Assembly: GCA_024919175.1 (NCBI GenBank)
Contig: CP103804.1
Location: forward strand, 496,001-560,000
Reading direction: 5' to 3'
Length of the DNA: 64,000 nt
Origin: Clostridioides difficile
Lineage (GTDB): Bacteria > Bacillota > Clostridia > Peptostreptococcales > Peptostreptococcaceae
The translations under genes and the position numbers were made by a program. The notes below the pieces were generated by a model. The model did no database searches, was not told where the DNA came from, and saw only the letters and a list, made by a program, of their open reading frames with translations. Below, in pieces: positions 8,012 to 17,504 of this stretch; within the stretch, counting starts at the first letter, position 1; every line of letters begins with the position of its first letter.

Positions 8012-9907
8012 ATGATAAAGTTTGAAGCAGGAAAATATGATGTTATAGTAGTTGGGGCAGGTCATGCGGGATGTGAAGCTGCTTTAGCTACTGCAAGAAT
8101 GGGATATAAAACTTTGATAATAACAATGTCTTTAGATTCTATTGCATTAATGCCTTGCAATCCATCAATTGGTGGAACAGGTAAAGGTCAATTAGTAAAA
8201 GAGATAGATGCTTTAGGTGGTCAAATGGGACTAAATATAGACAAGACATATATACAAAGTAGAATGTTAAATACTGCTAAAGGACCAGCAGTTCATTCAT
8301 TAAGAGCCCAAGCAGATAAATTTAAATACCATGAAGAAATGAAGAAAACATTAGAAAATGAGCCAAATCTTGATATAGCTATGGATGAAGTTGTAGAAAT
8401 ATTACATGAAGGAAATGTTGTAATAGGTGTTGGAACTAAATTAGGATGTTCATTTAAATCTAAAGCTGTAATATTAGCTACTGGAGTTTATTTAAACTCA
8501 AAAATATATATGGGTGAGGTAGCATTTTACGAAGGACCTAATGCATTAGGATATGCAAAGCACCTTACAGATAGTTTAGTTGAATTAGGTCTTAGAATGA
8601 GAAGATTTAAAACAGGAACACCAGCAAGAGTCCATAGAGATAGTATAGATTTTTCTGTAATGTCTCTACAAGAAGGCGATGAAAAAGTAACTCCTTTCTC
8701 ATTTATGAATGAAAACATAGAGAAAGAGCAAGAACCTTGTTATTTAACAAGAACTACTGAAGAGACTCAAAGAGTTATACTAGATAATTTAAAAAGGTCT
8801 GCTATGTATAGCGGAGTAATAGAAAGTACTGGACCAAGATATTGTCCTTCTATAGAAGATAAAGTAGTAAGATTTAGTGATAAAACTTCACATCAATTGT
8901 TTATAGAGCCAGAGGGTCTGAATACTAAAGAAATGTATATTCAAGGGATATCAACTAGTTTACCTTTTGAAGTTCAATTAGATATGTATAAAACTATAAA
9001 GGGACTTGAAAACTGTAAAATAATGAGACCTGCATATGCTATAGAATATGATTGTGTTGACCCAACACAATTGAAAATAAGTTTAGAAATAAAAGGTGTT
9101 GAAAACCTATTTAGTGCAGGGCAATTTAATGGAACTTCTGGATATGAAGAAGCAGCAGCTCAAGGGCTTATGGCTGGTATAAATGCTGTCAGAAAGATAG
9201 AAGGAAAAGAACCTTTTGTATTAGATCGTTCAGAAGCATATATAGGTGTATTATTAGATGACCTTGTTACTAAAGGAACCAATGAACCTTATAGAATGAT
9301 GACATCAAGAGCAGAATATAGATTGTATTTAAGACAAGATAACGCGGATATGAGATTAACTCAAAAAGGTTATGAATTAGGACTAGTTAAAAAAGATAGA
9401 TATGAAAGATTCATAAATAAAAAGAATGCTGTTGAAAAAGAATTTGAGAGATTAAAGAATGAAAGGGTTACACCAAAGGAAGTAAATAGTTTACTAGAAG
9501 AAAAAGGTGCAACGCCAATAAAAGTTGGAATATCATTGTATGAGTTTTTAAAAAGACCAGAAGTATCCTATGAATTGCTTGAAGAAATAGGAAAAGATGC
9601 TGGTGAAGATGTTTCAAGAGAAGTTAAAGAACAATGCGTAATAATGACTAAGTATGAAGGTTATATAGATAAGCAATTAAAACAGATAGACCAATTTAAA
9701 AAACTTGAGAATAAAAAACTAGATGAAAAAATAAATTATTCCTTAATAGAAGGACTTAGACTAGAAGCAAGACAAAAGCTAGATGATATAAAACCTATTT
9801 CAATAGGTCAAGCTTCTCGTATATCAGGTGTTTCTCCAGCTGATATATCAGTATTACTTATACACCTAGAACAAGTTAGAAGAACTAGAGGTGGAAAAAG
9901 TGAATAA
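8012..9907 (+). CDS. mnmG: tRNA modification enzyme MnmG (GidA)
   Basis: A 631-residue FAD enzyme that works with MnmE on uridine-34. The dinucleotide fold VVGAGHAGCEAALATARMG lies near residues 13-31, followed by MPCNPSIGGTGKGQLVKEID and AKGPAVHSLRAQADK. A second FAD-contact block is GQFNGTSGYEEAAAQGLMAG, and the C-terminal helical domain ends RISGVSPADISVLLIHLEQ. The length is normal for the family. It is followed by rsmG with an 8-nt overlap. Confidence 0.97.
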   Translation: MIKFEAGKYDVIVVGAGHAGCEAALATARMGYKTLIITMSLDSIALMPCNPSIGGTGKGQLVKEIDALGGQMGLNIDKTYIQSRMLNTAKGPAVHSLRAQADKFKYHEEMKKTLENEPNLDIAMDEVVEILHEGNVVIGVGTKLGCSFKSKAVILATGVYLNSKIYMGEVAFYEGPNALGYAKHLTDSLVELGLRMRRFKTGTPARVHRDSIDFSVMSLQEGDEKVTPFSFMNENIEKEQEPCYLTRTTEETQRVILDNLKRSAMYSGVIESTGPRYCPSIEDKVVRFSDKTSHQLFIEPEGLNTKEMYIQGISTSLPFEVQLDMYKTIKGLENCKIMRPAYAIEYDCVDPTQLKISLEIKGVENLFSAGQFNGTSGYEEAAAQGLMAGINAVRKIEGKEPFVLDRSEAYIGVLLDDLVTKGTNEPYRMMTSRAEYRLYLRQDNADMRLTQKGYELGLVKKDRYERFINKKNAVEKEFERLKNERVTPKEVNSLLEEKGATPIKVGISLYEFLKRPEVSYELLEEIGKDAGEDVSREVKEQCVIMTKYEGYIDKQLKQIDQFKKLENKKLDEKINYSLIEGLRLEARQKLDDIKPISIGQASRISGVSPADISVLLIHLEQVRRTRGGKSE

Positions 9908-10619
9908 TATAGAACTTCTAAAAAGTGGAATTGAAAATTTTAATATAGATACAAATGATGATATGTTACAAAAATTTAAAATGTATAGAGATATATTAGT
10001 TGATTGGAATCAAAAAATGAATCTTACAGGCATAGAGGATGAAAAAGAAGTATATATAAAACACTTTTTAGATTCTATTTCAGCTGTAAAAAATGGATAT
10101 ATAAAAAATGGTATGTCCATAATAGATGTTGGTACAGGTGCTGGTTTTCCAGGTATACCGCTAAAAATATGTCTAGAGGAATTAGAGTTAACTTTATTAG
10201 ACTCTTTGAATAAAAGAATAAGCTTCCTAGAAGAAGTTGGCATAGCACTAGAACTAGATGGAATTACATTTATACATGGAAGAGCTGAAGATTTTGGAAA
10301 AGATGAAAAGTACAGGGAAAAGTATGATATTGCTACAGCAAGAGCTGTAGCGGGATTACCAATTCTTATGGAATTTTGTGTACCATTTGTAAAAGTAGGA
10401 GGATATTTTATTTGTTTAAAAGGTCCAAATGCTAATCTAGAATTAGAGGAATCAAAAAAGGCTATAGATACTTTAGGATTAAAGTTTGTCGAAAAAATAG
10501 ATGTAGAATTACCAGAAATAGATTTAAATCATAATATATTAGTTTTTAAAAAGATACATGAAACACCAGTTAAATACCCTAGAAAAGCTGGTAAGCCAGC
10601 TAAAAATCCTATCAAATAA
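9900..10619 (+). CDS. rsmG: 16S rRNA (guanine-527-N7)-methyltransferase RsmG
   Basis: A 239-residue SAM-dependent methyltransferase acting on the 530 loop of 16S rRNA; loss gives low-level streptomycin resistance in other bacteria. The SAM motif IIDVGTGAGFPGIPLKI and the later ATARAVAGLPILMEFC are typical. GTG at 9900 is chosen because AGAGGTGG lies just upstream; an earlier GTG at 9891 overlaps that site. It overlaps the mnmG stop. Confidence 0.94.
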   Translation: MNNIELLKSGIENFNIDTNDDMLQKFKMYRDILVDWNQKMNLTGIEDEKEVYIKHFLDSISAVKNGYIKNGMSIIDVGTGAGFPGIPLKICLEELELTLLDSLNKRISFLEEVGIALELDGITFIHGRAEDFGKDEKYREKYDIATARAVAGLPILMEFCVPFVKVGGYFICLKGPNANLELEESKKAIDTLGLKFVEKIDVELPEIDLNHNILVFKKIHETPVKYPRKAGKPAKNPIK

Positions 10620-10636
10620 TCAAGCTATTAATTAGT

Positions 10637-10678
10637 AGGCAATCTTAATTATTTCTCAGGAAATAATTAAGATTGCCT
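10637..10678. promoter_or_regulatory. Long hairpin with Noc-site-like core between rsmG and noc
   Basis: Perfect 19-bp inverted repeat (10637-10655 and 10660-10678) with a 4-nt loop and no clear T tract after it. Its centre, ATTTCTCAGGAAAT (10651-10664), matches the Bacillus Noc-binding sequence ATTTCCCGGGAAAT at 12 of 14 positions. It may terminate rsmG mRNA, bind Noc for autoregulation, or both. Confidence 0.55.
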
Positions 10679-10783
10679 CAAAACAAACAAAAATAAAGGA
10701 ATTATTAAAGTAGATGCAGAAATAAAATTGTATGTACATATAGAGAACAAAAATATTTATATCTAAAATAAGAGAGGTATGTT

Positions 10784-11569
10784 ATGGAAGATAAAAGAGT
10801 TATGGAGATACCTATAGAAGATATAGTTCCAAATCCATACCAACCAAGAAAAATATTTTCACAAGTTTCATTGGAGGAATTGAGTAATTCTATAAAGGTA
10901 TATGGTATAATTCAACCTATAACAGTTAGAGCAAAAGATGGTAAATATGAACTAATTGCTGGAGAAAGAAGATTAAGAGCAGCTAAATTAGCAGAGCTTA
11001 AAACTGTCCCAGCAATTATAAATAATATGAACGATGAATCTTCTGCTGTTCTAGCTTTATTAGAAAATTTGCAACGAGAAGACTTAAATTTTATTGAAGA
11101 AGCAATTGGCTATGAAAACTTAATAAAAGAGCATGCTTTTACTCAACAGCAATTAGCAGAAAAATTAGGCAAAAATCAATCTACTGTAGCAAACAAGCTT
11201 AGAATATTAAAGCTTCCAAACGATATAAAAATGAAGCTAATAGAAAATAATTTAACAGAAAGACATGCTAGAGCATTCCTTAAATTACCAAGTGAAGATT
11301 TAATGAAAAGTGTACTGGAAAAGGTCATAAAGAACGAATTGACTGTTAAAAAAACAGAAAAACTGATACAAGATATACTAGAAGAAATTGAAATTCAAGA
11401 AGAGCCTGATAAAAAACAGAATATAAAGGGTGCTATGAGTATAAGAATTTACATAAATACTATAAAGCAAGCCTTTGATGCTATATCAAATACAGGAATT
11501 GATGCTAAGTATAATGAAATAGATAAGGGAGATTATATGGAAGTTGTTGTAAAAATCCCTAAAAAATAG
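10784..11569 (+). CDS. noc: Nucleoid occlusion protein Noc (ParB family)
   Basis: A 261-residue ParB/Spo0J paralogue. The N-terminal CTPase/ParB fold includes NPYQPRKIFS and YELIAGERRLRAAK, and the helix-turn-helix TQQQLAEKLGKNQSTVANKL lies near residues 125-145. In Bacillus, Noc binds dispersed sites, attaches to membrane and blocks division over the nucleoid. Position between rsmG and soj is the conserved place for noc. The alternative is a second Spo0J-like protein of unknown role. Confidence 0.85.
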   Translation: MEDKRVMEIPIEDIVPNPYQPRKIFSQVSLEELSNSIKVYGIIQPITVRAKDGKYELIAGERRLRAAKLAELKTVPAIINNMNDESSAVLALLENLQREDLNFIEEAIGYENLIKEHAFTQQQLAEKLGKNQSTVANKLRILKLPNDIKMKLIENNLTERHARAFLKLPSEDLMKSVLEKVIKNELTVKKTEKLIQDILEEIEIQEEPDKKQNIKGAMSIRIYINTIKQAFDAISNTGIDAKYNEIDKGDYMEVVVKIPKK

Positions 11570-11570
11570 A

Positions 11571-11600
11571 GATTACTGCTTATCAGTAATCTTTTTTTTT
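11571..11600 (+). terminator. Terminator after noc
   Basis: GATTACTG (11571-11578) / CAGTAATC (11584-11591) with a 5-nt loop, followed by nine or more T. Confidence 0.9.
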
Positions 11601-11704
11601 AAAACAAGCCTTGTAATATAAATTGATTTATAGACATTATTTATAATTATAAAAGCGACTAGTCAATATTTAAAATTAATTTAATTCTTAAAGGGGGGAA
11701 CATC

Positions 11705-12478
11705 ATGGGCAAAGTTATAGCTATATTTAATCAAAAGGGTGGAGTCGGAAAAACTACAACAAATGTAAATTTAAGTGCTAGTTTAGGAACCTTAGGAAAA
11801 AAGATATTAGTATTAGATTTGGACCCTCAAGGAAATACAACTAGTGGATATGGCATTGATAAAAATGAAGTGGAAAATACAATCTATGAGATTATGTTAG
11901 ATGGTTTGCATATTAAAGAAGCAATAATAAAAACAGAGTTTGAAAATGTAGATGTAGTTCCATCAGCTACGGAACTAGCTGGTGCAGAGATAGAGCTTGC
12001 ATCTATAAGTAATAGAGAGTATATTTTAAAAAATTCCATAAAAGCAGTAAAGGATGAATACGACTATATATTTTTGGATTGCCCTCCTTCACTTGGGATG
12101 CTTACAATAAATTGTCTAACAGCTGTAGATAGTGTTTTAATTCCTATACAATGTGAATATTATGCCCTAGAAGGTGTAAGCCAATTAATGGAAACTATAA
12201 AATTAGTAAAATCAAGGTTAAATACAGATATAGAAATTCAAGGTGTTGTTTTAAGTATGTTTGATGGAAGAGCTAATCTATCAATACAAGTCGTTGAAGA
12301 AGTCAAAAAGTATTTTAAAGGAAGTGTATATACAACTCTAATTCCAAGGAATGTAAGGCTTGCAGAAGCTCCTAGTCATGGTAAACCAGCAATTTATTAT
12401 GATAAAAGATGTAGAGGGTCTGTAGCTTATTTGGAACTAGCAGAAGAATTTATAGATTTAGAAGAGGAGGAGTGGTAG
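11705..12478 (+). CDS. soj: Chromosome partitioning ATPase Soj (ParA)
   Basis: A 257-residue ParA-type ATPase. It has the deviant Walker A FNQKGGVGKTTTNVN (about residues 8-22) with the signature lysine, the A' motif LVLDLDPQGN and Walker B YIFLDCPPSLGML. ParA proteins bind DNA as ATP dimers and act with ParB-parS to segregate origins; in Bacillus Soj also controls DnaA and sporulation. A strong AAGGGGGG site precedes the ATG. Only 1 nt separates it from spo0J. Confidence 0.95.
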   Translation: MGKVIAIFNQKGGVGKTTTNVNLSASLGTLGKKILVLDLDPQGNTTSGYGIDKNEVENTIYEIMLDGLHIKEAIIKTEFENVDVVPSATELAGAEIELASISNREYILKNSIKAVKDEYDYIFLDCPPSLGMLTINCLTAVDSVLIPIQCEYYALEGVSQLMETIKLVKSRLNTDIEIQGVVLSMFDGRANLSIQVVEEVKKYFKGSVYTTLIPRNVRLAEAPSHGKPAIYYDKRCRGSVAYLELAEEFIDLEEEEW

Positions 12479-12479
12479 T

Positions 12480-13346
12480 ATGGAGAATAAGTCTAAAAGA
12501 AGTAATAGATTAGGTCGAGGTCTTAGTGCATTGATACCAGAGATTAAAGGAGAAACTTCAGATAAAGAGATAGTTAATATAGATATAGACAAAATATATC
12601 CAAACGAAGTTCAGCCGAGAAAGCAATTTGATGAAGAAAAAATAAAAGTGTTATCTGAGTCTATAAAAAATTATGGCGTACTACAACCAATAGTAGTTAA
12701 AATGGATGAAAATAATAAGTACATGATAATAGCTGGTGAAAGAAGATTTAGAGCCTCAAAGCTTGCAAATAAAGGTCAAATACCTGCTATAATTAAAGAT
12801 ATAGAGATGAAAGACATAATGGAGATAGCTTTAATTGAAAACTTACAAAGGGAAGATTTAAATTCAATAGAAGAAGCACTAGCATATAAAAGTTTAATAG
12901 AACATTACAATGTAACTCAAGAAGAAATATCAGAAGCTGTTGGTAAAAGTAGACCTCATATAACTAACACTTTGAGACTTTTAAATCTAGGACAAGATGT
13001 TATAGATATGATAGATAGTGGTAAAATAACGGCAGGTCATGGAAAGGCTTTGTTAAGGATTGTAGATAAAAAATTACAACTACAAATCGCCAAAAAGATA
13101 GAGGAGGAAGAACTTTCTGTAAGAGAGGTTGAAAATATTGCAAAAAAAATATCTGAAAATAAAGAAGAAGATATAACAAAGAAATCTAAGCCTAAAGATG
13201 TATTTATTTTAGATGTAGAAGATAAACTTAGAAATATTTTTGGAACCAAAGTAAATATCTCTAAAGGTAAGAAAAAAGGTAAAATAGAGATAGAATATTA
13301 TAATGACGATGATTTAAACAGTATTGTATCAATGCTTCTTGAATAA
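12480..13346 (+). CDS. spo0J: Chromosome partitioning protein Spo0J (ParB)
   Basis: A 288-residue ParB. The opening NRLGRGLSALIPE is the ParB N-terminal signature that stimulates the ParA ATPase. It is followed by the CTPase fold (NEVQPRKQFDEE, IIAGERRFRASKLA), the helix-turn-helix VTQEEISEAVGKSRPHITNTL and a C-terminal dimerisation region. It loads at parS as a CTP-dependent clamp and recruits SMC. GAGGAGG at the end of soj serves as the ribosome site, so soj and spo0J are translationally coupled. Confidence 0.95.
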   Translation: MENKSKRSNRLGRGLSALIPEIKGETSDKEIVNIDIDKIYPNEVQPRKQFDEEKIKVLSESIKNYGVLQPIVVKMDENNKYMIIAGERRFRASKLANKGQIPAIIKDIEMKDIMEIALIENLQREDLNSIEEALAYKSLIEHYNVTQEEISEAVGKSRPHITNTLRLLNLGQDVIDMIDSGKITAGHGKALLRIVDKKLQLQIAKKIEEEELSVREVENIAKKISENKEEDITKKSKPKDVFILDVEDKLRNIFGTKVNISKGKKKGKIEIEYYNDDDLNSIVSMLLE

Positions 13347-13378
13347 CACACAAATATAAAATAGAGAGGACGATTAAT

Positions 13379-14521
13379 ATGATTTATCTAGATAATGCTG
13401 CAACTACATATCCAAAACCTGAAAGAGTTTATGATGCTGTTTTAGATTGTATGAAAAACTATTGTGCAAATCCAGGAAGAGCAGGACATAAGCTTGCTAT
13501 GAGGGCTGCTAGAGAAATTTATGACACAAGAGAAAATGTAGCTAAGTTATTTAATGTAAGTAATCCTATGAATATAGTATTTACGTCTAACGCAACAGAC
13601 TCTTTGAATTTAGCAATAAAAGGTGTATTACAAAAGGGAGATCATGTAATAACAACATCTATGGAACATAATTCAGTAATAAGACCTATAAAAGCGCTTG
13701 AGCAAAAAGGAGTCGAGAATACTGTAGTAAAATGTGATGATGAAGGTTTTTTAGATTATGAAGAGTTAGAAAAATCAATAAAGGATAACACTAAGTTGAT
13801 TGTAACTACACATGCATCTAATGTGTGTGGAACATTAATAGATATAAAAAAGGTTGGAGAAATAGCTAAGAAACATAATATAATATTCTTGGTAGATGCA
13901 TCACAAACAGCAGGTGTTTATGATATAGATGTGAATAAATATAATATAGACATGTTGGCAATGCCTGGTCATAAATGTTTATTTGGACCTCAAGGAACAG
14001 GTGTCTTATATGTAAGAGAAGGCCTAAATTTAAATATATTAAAAGAGGGTGGAACAGGTAGTAAATCAGAAGAAATGGTTCAACCAGAACTGTTCCCAGA
14101 TAAATACGAGTCAGGAACTCATAATACCCCAGGTATAGCAGGACTTAATCAAGGTGTATTATTTATATTTGAAAGAGGAATCAACAATATAAGACAACAT
14201 GAAGAAGAATTATGTCAATATATGCTAAATAAGTTAGAAGAAGTACCAGACATAAAGATATACGGTCCAAAAGACAGTAAAAAAAGAGCTTCAGTAATAG
14301 CTATAAATATAGGGAATATGGATTCTGGAGAAGTTACTTTTTTATTAGATAGTGAATATAATATAGCAACTAGATCAGGGATACATTGTTCTCCATTAGC
14401 TCATACTACTTTAGGTACATTAAAACAAGGTGCAGTAAGATTCAGTATAGGTTATTTCAATACGAAAGATGAAATAGATAAAGCAATAGATGCCTTGAAG
14501 AAAATTTCAAAAAATAAATAG
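13379..14521 (+). CDS. Class V aminotransferase, cysteine desulfurase family
   Basis: A 380-residue fold-type I PLP enzyme. The start MIYLDNAATTYPKP is typical of desulfurases, the Schiff-base lysine lies in AMPGHKCLFGPQGTGVLY, and a conserved cysteine sits in ATRSGIHCSPLAHTTLGT near residue 340. This variant occurs in clostridia and is often annotated near selenium or Fe-S genes. It may deliver sulfur or selenium, but the acceptor is not evident; yedF is 2.3 kb downstream. AGAGAGGA precedes the ATG. The promoter is possibly shared with spo0J. Confidence 0.85.
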   Translation: MIYLDNAATTYPKPERVYDAVLDCMKNYCANPGRAGHKLAMRAAREIYDTRENVAKLFNVSNPMNIVFTSNATDSLNLAIKGVLQKGDHVITTSMEHNSVIRPIKALEQKGVENTVVKCDDEGFLDYEELEKSIKDNTKLIVTTHASNVCGTLIDIKKVGEIAKKHNIIFLVDASQTAGVYDIDVNKYNIDMLAMPGHKCLFGPQGTGVLYVREGLNLNILKEGGTGSKSEEMVQPELFPDKYESGTHNTPGIAGLNQGVLFIFERGINNIRQHEEELCQYMLNKLEEVPDIKIYGPKDSKKRASVIAINIGNMDSGEVTFLLDSEYNIATRSGIHCSPLAHTTLGTLKQGAVRFSIGYFNTKDEIDKAIDALKKISKNK

Positions 14522-14537
14522 TATGTATTACAACATG

Positions 14538-14575
14538 AAAATAGTGTCAACTTTATAGAGAGTTGACACTATTTT
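14538..14575. terminator. Bidirectional terminator
   Basis: 15-bp perfect inverted repeat (14538-14552 / 14561-14575) with an 8-nt loop, A-rich on one side and T-rich on the other, between two convergent genes. Confidence 0.9.
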
Positions 14576-14599
14576 TGTAACTTAATATAATTTAAAAAC

Positions 14600-15181
14600 T
14601 TACTTTAAATAATCTCCATCTTCAAGAACTATATGGCCACTTTCATAGTTAGCACCATCAACAGTAAGCTTTATTTGTTCAACATTCATGTTCTTTATGT
14701 AAGTACGTGCAACTGAATCAAGCATTAAAGTTTCTGCATCACTACCTAAGTTTGATTTTGTAAAATCAGAGCTAATATCTAATATACCAGTTTTTACACC
14801 ATCAATATCCTTTGTAGTAAATGAATTTAGTTTTGCAGATTCTGGAATTACTTTAAGCTTTTGAAGCTCAGCAAATAAAGTGTTTTCATCAATTTTTTCT
14901 AAATTAACCTTATTTTCAATTAAATCTGTTTTGTCTACATCAAAAGAGTAAATAACAGTAGATTCTGTCTTCTTATCTTCATTTGGAGTTGATGCAGACT
15001 TTTTGTTAGGAACTTCTTTTTCATCATTATTTTCTTTAGTATTTTCGTCCTTTGGTTGCTCAACATTTGTATTATTTTTAGTTTCTTTTTTAGTTCCTTC
15101 ATTTTGAGCATTGCTACATCCAACTGCCAATATAGATATAGATAATATACTTAACACTAACATTATTTTCTTATTTTTCAT
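14600..15181 (-). CDS. GerMN-domain lipoprotein
   Basis: A 193-residue secreted lipoprotein. The signal peptide has lipobox AVGC (cysteine about residue 22), followed by a low-complexity Lys/Glu/Asn-rich linker (about 25-75) and a C-terminal GerMN-like domain (about 90-193, with GVKTGILDISSDFTK). Such domains occur in spore germination and sporulation proteins, and in surface lipoproteins of unknown function. It faces away from the desulfurase and back-to-back with rstA. A role in sporulation is conjecture. Confidence 0.8.
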   Translation of the reverse strand: MKNKKIMLVLSILSISILAVGCSNAQNEGTKKETKNNTNVEQPKDENTKENNDEKEVPNKKSASTPNEDKKTESTVIYSFDVDKTDLIENKVNLEKIDENTLFAELQKLKVIPESAKLNSFTTKDIDGVKTGILDISSDFTKSNLGSDAETLMLDSVARTYIKNMNVEQIKLTVDGANYESGHIVLEDGDYLK

Positions 15182-15387
15182 AAAAATTACTCCTCTCTAA
15201 GATACTATTTCTTATATTAATTATAATCGTTATGACTGAATATATGAATACAAAATAGTAACAAATTTGAAAAATGATTTATTTATATTAATTAAATACA
15301 AAATAAACTAAATTTTAGTCATTTTTATGGGAAATCATTTAATGTATAGAGAAAATATTGTAAAATAAAAGTAGTGTTTTTAAAATA

Positions 15388-15408
15388 AATATAAGTTATA
15401 ATTATATT
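15388..15408 (+). promoter_or_regulatory. rstA promoter with overlapping inverted repeat
   Basis: TATAAT (15397-15402) sits inside the imperfect palindrome AATATA (15388-15393) / TATATT (15403-15408), 39 nt before the rstA start. RstA is known to repress its own promoter through an inverted repeat overlapping the -10; this is the matching candidate. Confidence 0.55.
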
Positions 15409-15440
15409 ATAAAAAAATGTCTTCAAAAGGTGGGAATAGT

Positions 15441-16733
15441 ATGGAAATTTTGAGCTTAGGAGAAAAGATTAAAAAATTAAGAAAAGAAAAAAATATGACA
15501 TTAAAAGAGTTAGCTGGAGATAGGATAACAGCAGCACAAATAAGCCATATAGAGAGAGATAAATCTCATACTAGTTATGAACTGTTGGAATATCTAGGTG
15601 ATAAACTAGGTGTAAGCGTAGAATATTTATTAGAAACAAAAGAAATGCAGTCAAAAAAGATAACAGATAATTTAATACTGCAAAGTGAAATTTATATAAA
15701 AGAGAATGAGTTAAACAAGGCTGAGGACCAAATAAAAGAAGTTTTAGATATATGTAAGAGATACGATTTAATGGAGAACTATGGCAGATGCAATTTTCTT
15801 ATGGCTAATATTAACTTAAAAAAATCTAATTATAATAATGCTATAGAAAACTTTGAAAAGGCTTTATATTTCTTTATAAAAAACAATGATAGTGAAAACA
15901 TACTAAAGTGCTATTTAAACATAGGAAAGATATATATGCAGGAAGACTTTTATAAAGGTGCGATAAGTCACTTTAATTTTGCAGAGGAAATTTTATCAGA
16001 GAGTAAGTTTGAGGATGTTAACATATATAAAGAACTATATAGTAAGATGGCATATTGTTATATAAAATTAGATAATCCAAATATGTCACTAAAGTACATA
16101 GATAAAATAAATGAAATAGATAATAAAAATGATAGAAAAGAAGATGTCGATATTTTGGTGTTAAAAGCAAATAACATGCTTGAGATTGGAAAATATGAAG
16201 AATCAAAAGAATATTTTAAAAAAGCATTAAAAATACTTGAAAATGAAGATAATAAAACTGGAATAGCAAATGTATACTTAACAATTTGTGATGTTTATAG
16301 AAAAATAGGTGAGACTGATAGAGTTCTTGAGTATTCTCAAAAAGTGTACAACATAAAGAAAAATGATGAAGACGAATATATGATGTCAGGTTTATTCAAG
16401 ATAATAGAAGCGTACATAGATAAAGAAGATTATGATTTGGCTAGAAAATATTGTAAAATAGCTTTAGCATCATCAATAAAGAATAAAAACAAGTTTAATG
16501 AATATAAAGCATTAAAATTCTATTCTAATATGTATAAGAATCAAAATGAAATTACTCTTGCTATTGAGTATTTGATTAAATGTATAAAAATAGTATCAGA
16601 TTTAGGTAATAATAAGATATTAGCAAACTTGTACATAGACTTAGGTCAATTATATTCAAGCATATCAAAAGAGAAAGAATTAGAGTACTACCAAAAGGGA
16701 GTATTTATGTATAAAAATTTAGAGATAATGTAA
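15441..16733 (+). CDS. rstA: RNPP-type regulator RstA (sporulation/toxin control)
   Basis: A 430-residue regulator with an N-terminal Xre helix-turn-helix (KIKKLRKEKNMTLKELAG, AAQISHIERDKS; about residues 7-60) and a long array of TPR helices. This is the RNPP layout in which a peptide binds the TPR groove. In C. difficile the gene at this locus is RstA, which promotes sporulation and represses toxin and motility genes. The ATG at 15441 follows AAAGGTGGG; an upstream ATG at 15417 overlaps that site. No small propeptide gene is seen next to it. Confidence 0.9.
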   Translation: MEILSLGEKIKKLRKEKNMTLKELAGDRITAAQISHIERDKSHTSYELLEYLGDKLGVSVEYLLETKEMQSKKITDNLILQSEIYIKENELNKAEDQIKEVLDICKRYDLMENYGRCNFLMANINLKKSNYNNAIENFEKALYFFIKNNDSENILKCYLNIGKIYMQEDFYKGAISHFNFAEEILSESKFEDVNIYKELYSKMAYCYIKLDNPNMSLKYIDKINEIDNKNDRKEDVDILVLKANNMLEIGKYEESKEYFKKALKILENEDNKTGIANVYLTICDVYRKIGETDRVLEYSQKVYNIKKNDEDEYMMSGLFKIIEAYIDKEDYDLARKYCKIALASSIKNKNKFNEYKALKFYSNMYKNQNEITLAIEYLIKCIKIVSDLGNNKILANLYIDLGQLYSSISKEKELEYYQKGVFMYKNLEIM

Positions 16734-16837
16734 GTATAATAAACCTATAATAGTATAGAAACAATCTATAACAAGCAAGATAATATCTATGATAAAATAT
16801 AAATTGTATGAATAATTTTAAGGAGATGAACCAAACA

Positions 16838-17425
16838 ATGAGTATAAAAATAGATGCTAGAGGGCTTGCTTGTCCTAAACCAGTTATAAATACAAAAAAA
16901 GAATTAGATAATATAGAAGAAGGTATTGTAGTTACAACAGTTGACAATGAAACAGCAAAAGAAAATATATTAAAACTTGCTAAATCTTTAAATTGTGAAG
17001 CAAGGATTGTTGATGAAAAAGAAGATTTAATTTCTATAGAAATTAAAAAAGGTAATAATGTTGTAGTTCAAAAAGAAGAAAGTGAATTAGAAGATACATG
17101 TGTATTTATATCTTCAGATAAGATGGGATTGGGAAATGATGAATTAGGACAAGTATTAATAAAAGGATTTATATATACTTTAACAGAATCAAAGCCATAT
17201 CCTAAACATATACTTTTAGTTAATGGAGGAGTAAAATTAAGTGCTGAAAATGAAGCAACTATAGAAAATCTTAAAATACTTGAAGATGCAGGCGTAGAAA
17301 TTTTATCTTGTGGAACTTGTTTAGATTACTATAATTTAAAAGAAAAATTACAAGTTGGTTCAGTTACAAATATGTACACTATAGTTGAAACATTAAAAAA
17401 TGCATCAAATACTATTTCTATATAA
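16838..17425 (+). CDS. yedF: YedF-type selenium-associated protein (TusA + DsrE-like)
   Basis: A 196-residue protein. The N-terminal TusA/SirA fold has IDARGLACPKPVINTKKEL with the sulfur-relay Cys-Pro pair. The C-terminal half (about 95-196) resembles a DsrE-like fold with GNDELGQVLIKGFIYTL and CGTCLDYYNL. In selenium-using bacteria this fusion is associated with selenium metabolism, but its reaction is unknown. AAGGAG at 16820-16825 supports ATG 16838 rather than the upstream in-frame ATGs. Confidence 0.8.
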   Translation: MSIKIDARGLACPKPVINTKKELDNIEEGIVVTTVDNETAKENILKLAKSLNCEARIVDEKEDLISIEIKKGNNVVVQKEESELEDTCVFISSDKMGLGNDELGQVLIKGFIYTLTESKPYPKHILLVNGGVKLSAENEATIENLKILEDAGVEILSCGTCLDYYNLKEKLQVGSVTNMYTIVETLKNASNTISI

Positions 17426-17504
17426 TATGTGTTTGTTTAACAATATAAAGTCAATAAGAAATATTAAGCTAAAGATAAAGTAGATAGTCAGAAAGGATTA
17501 AGCA

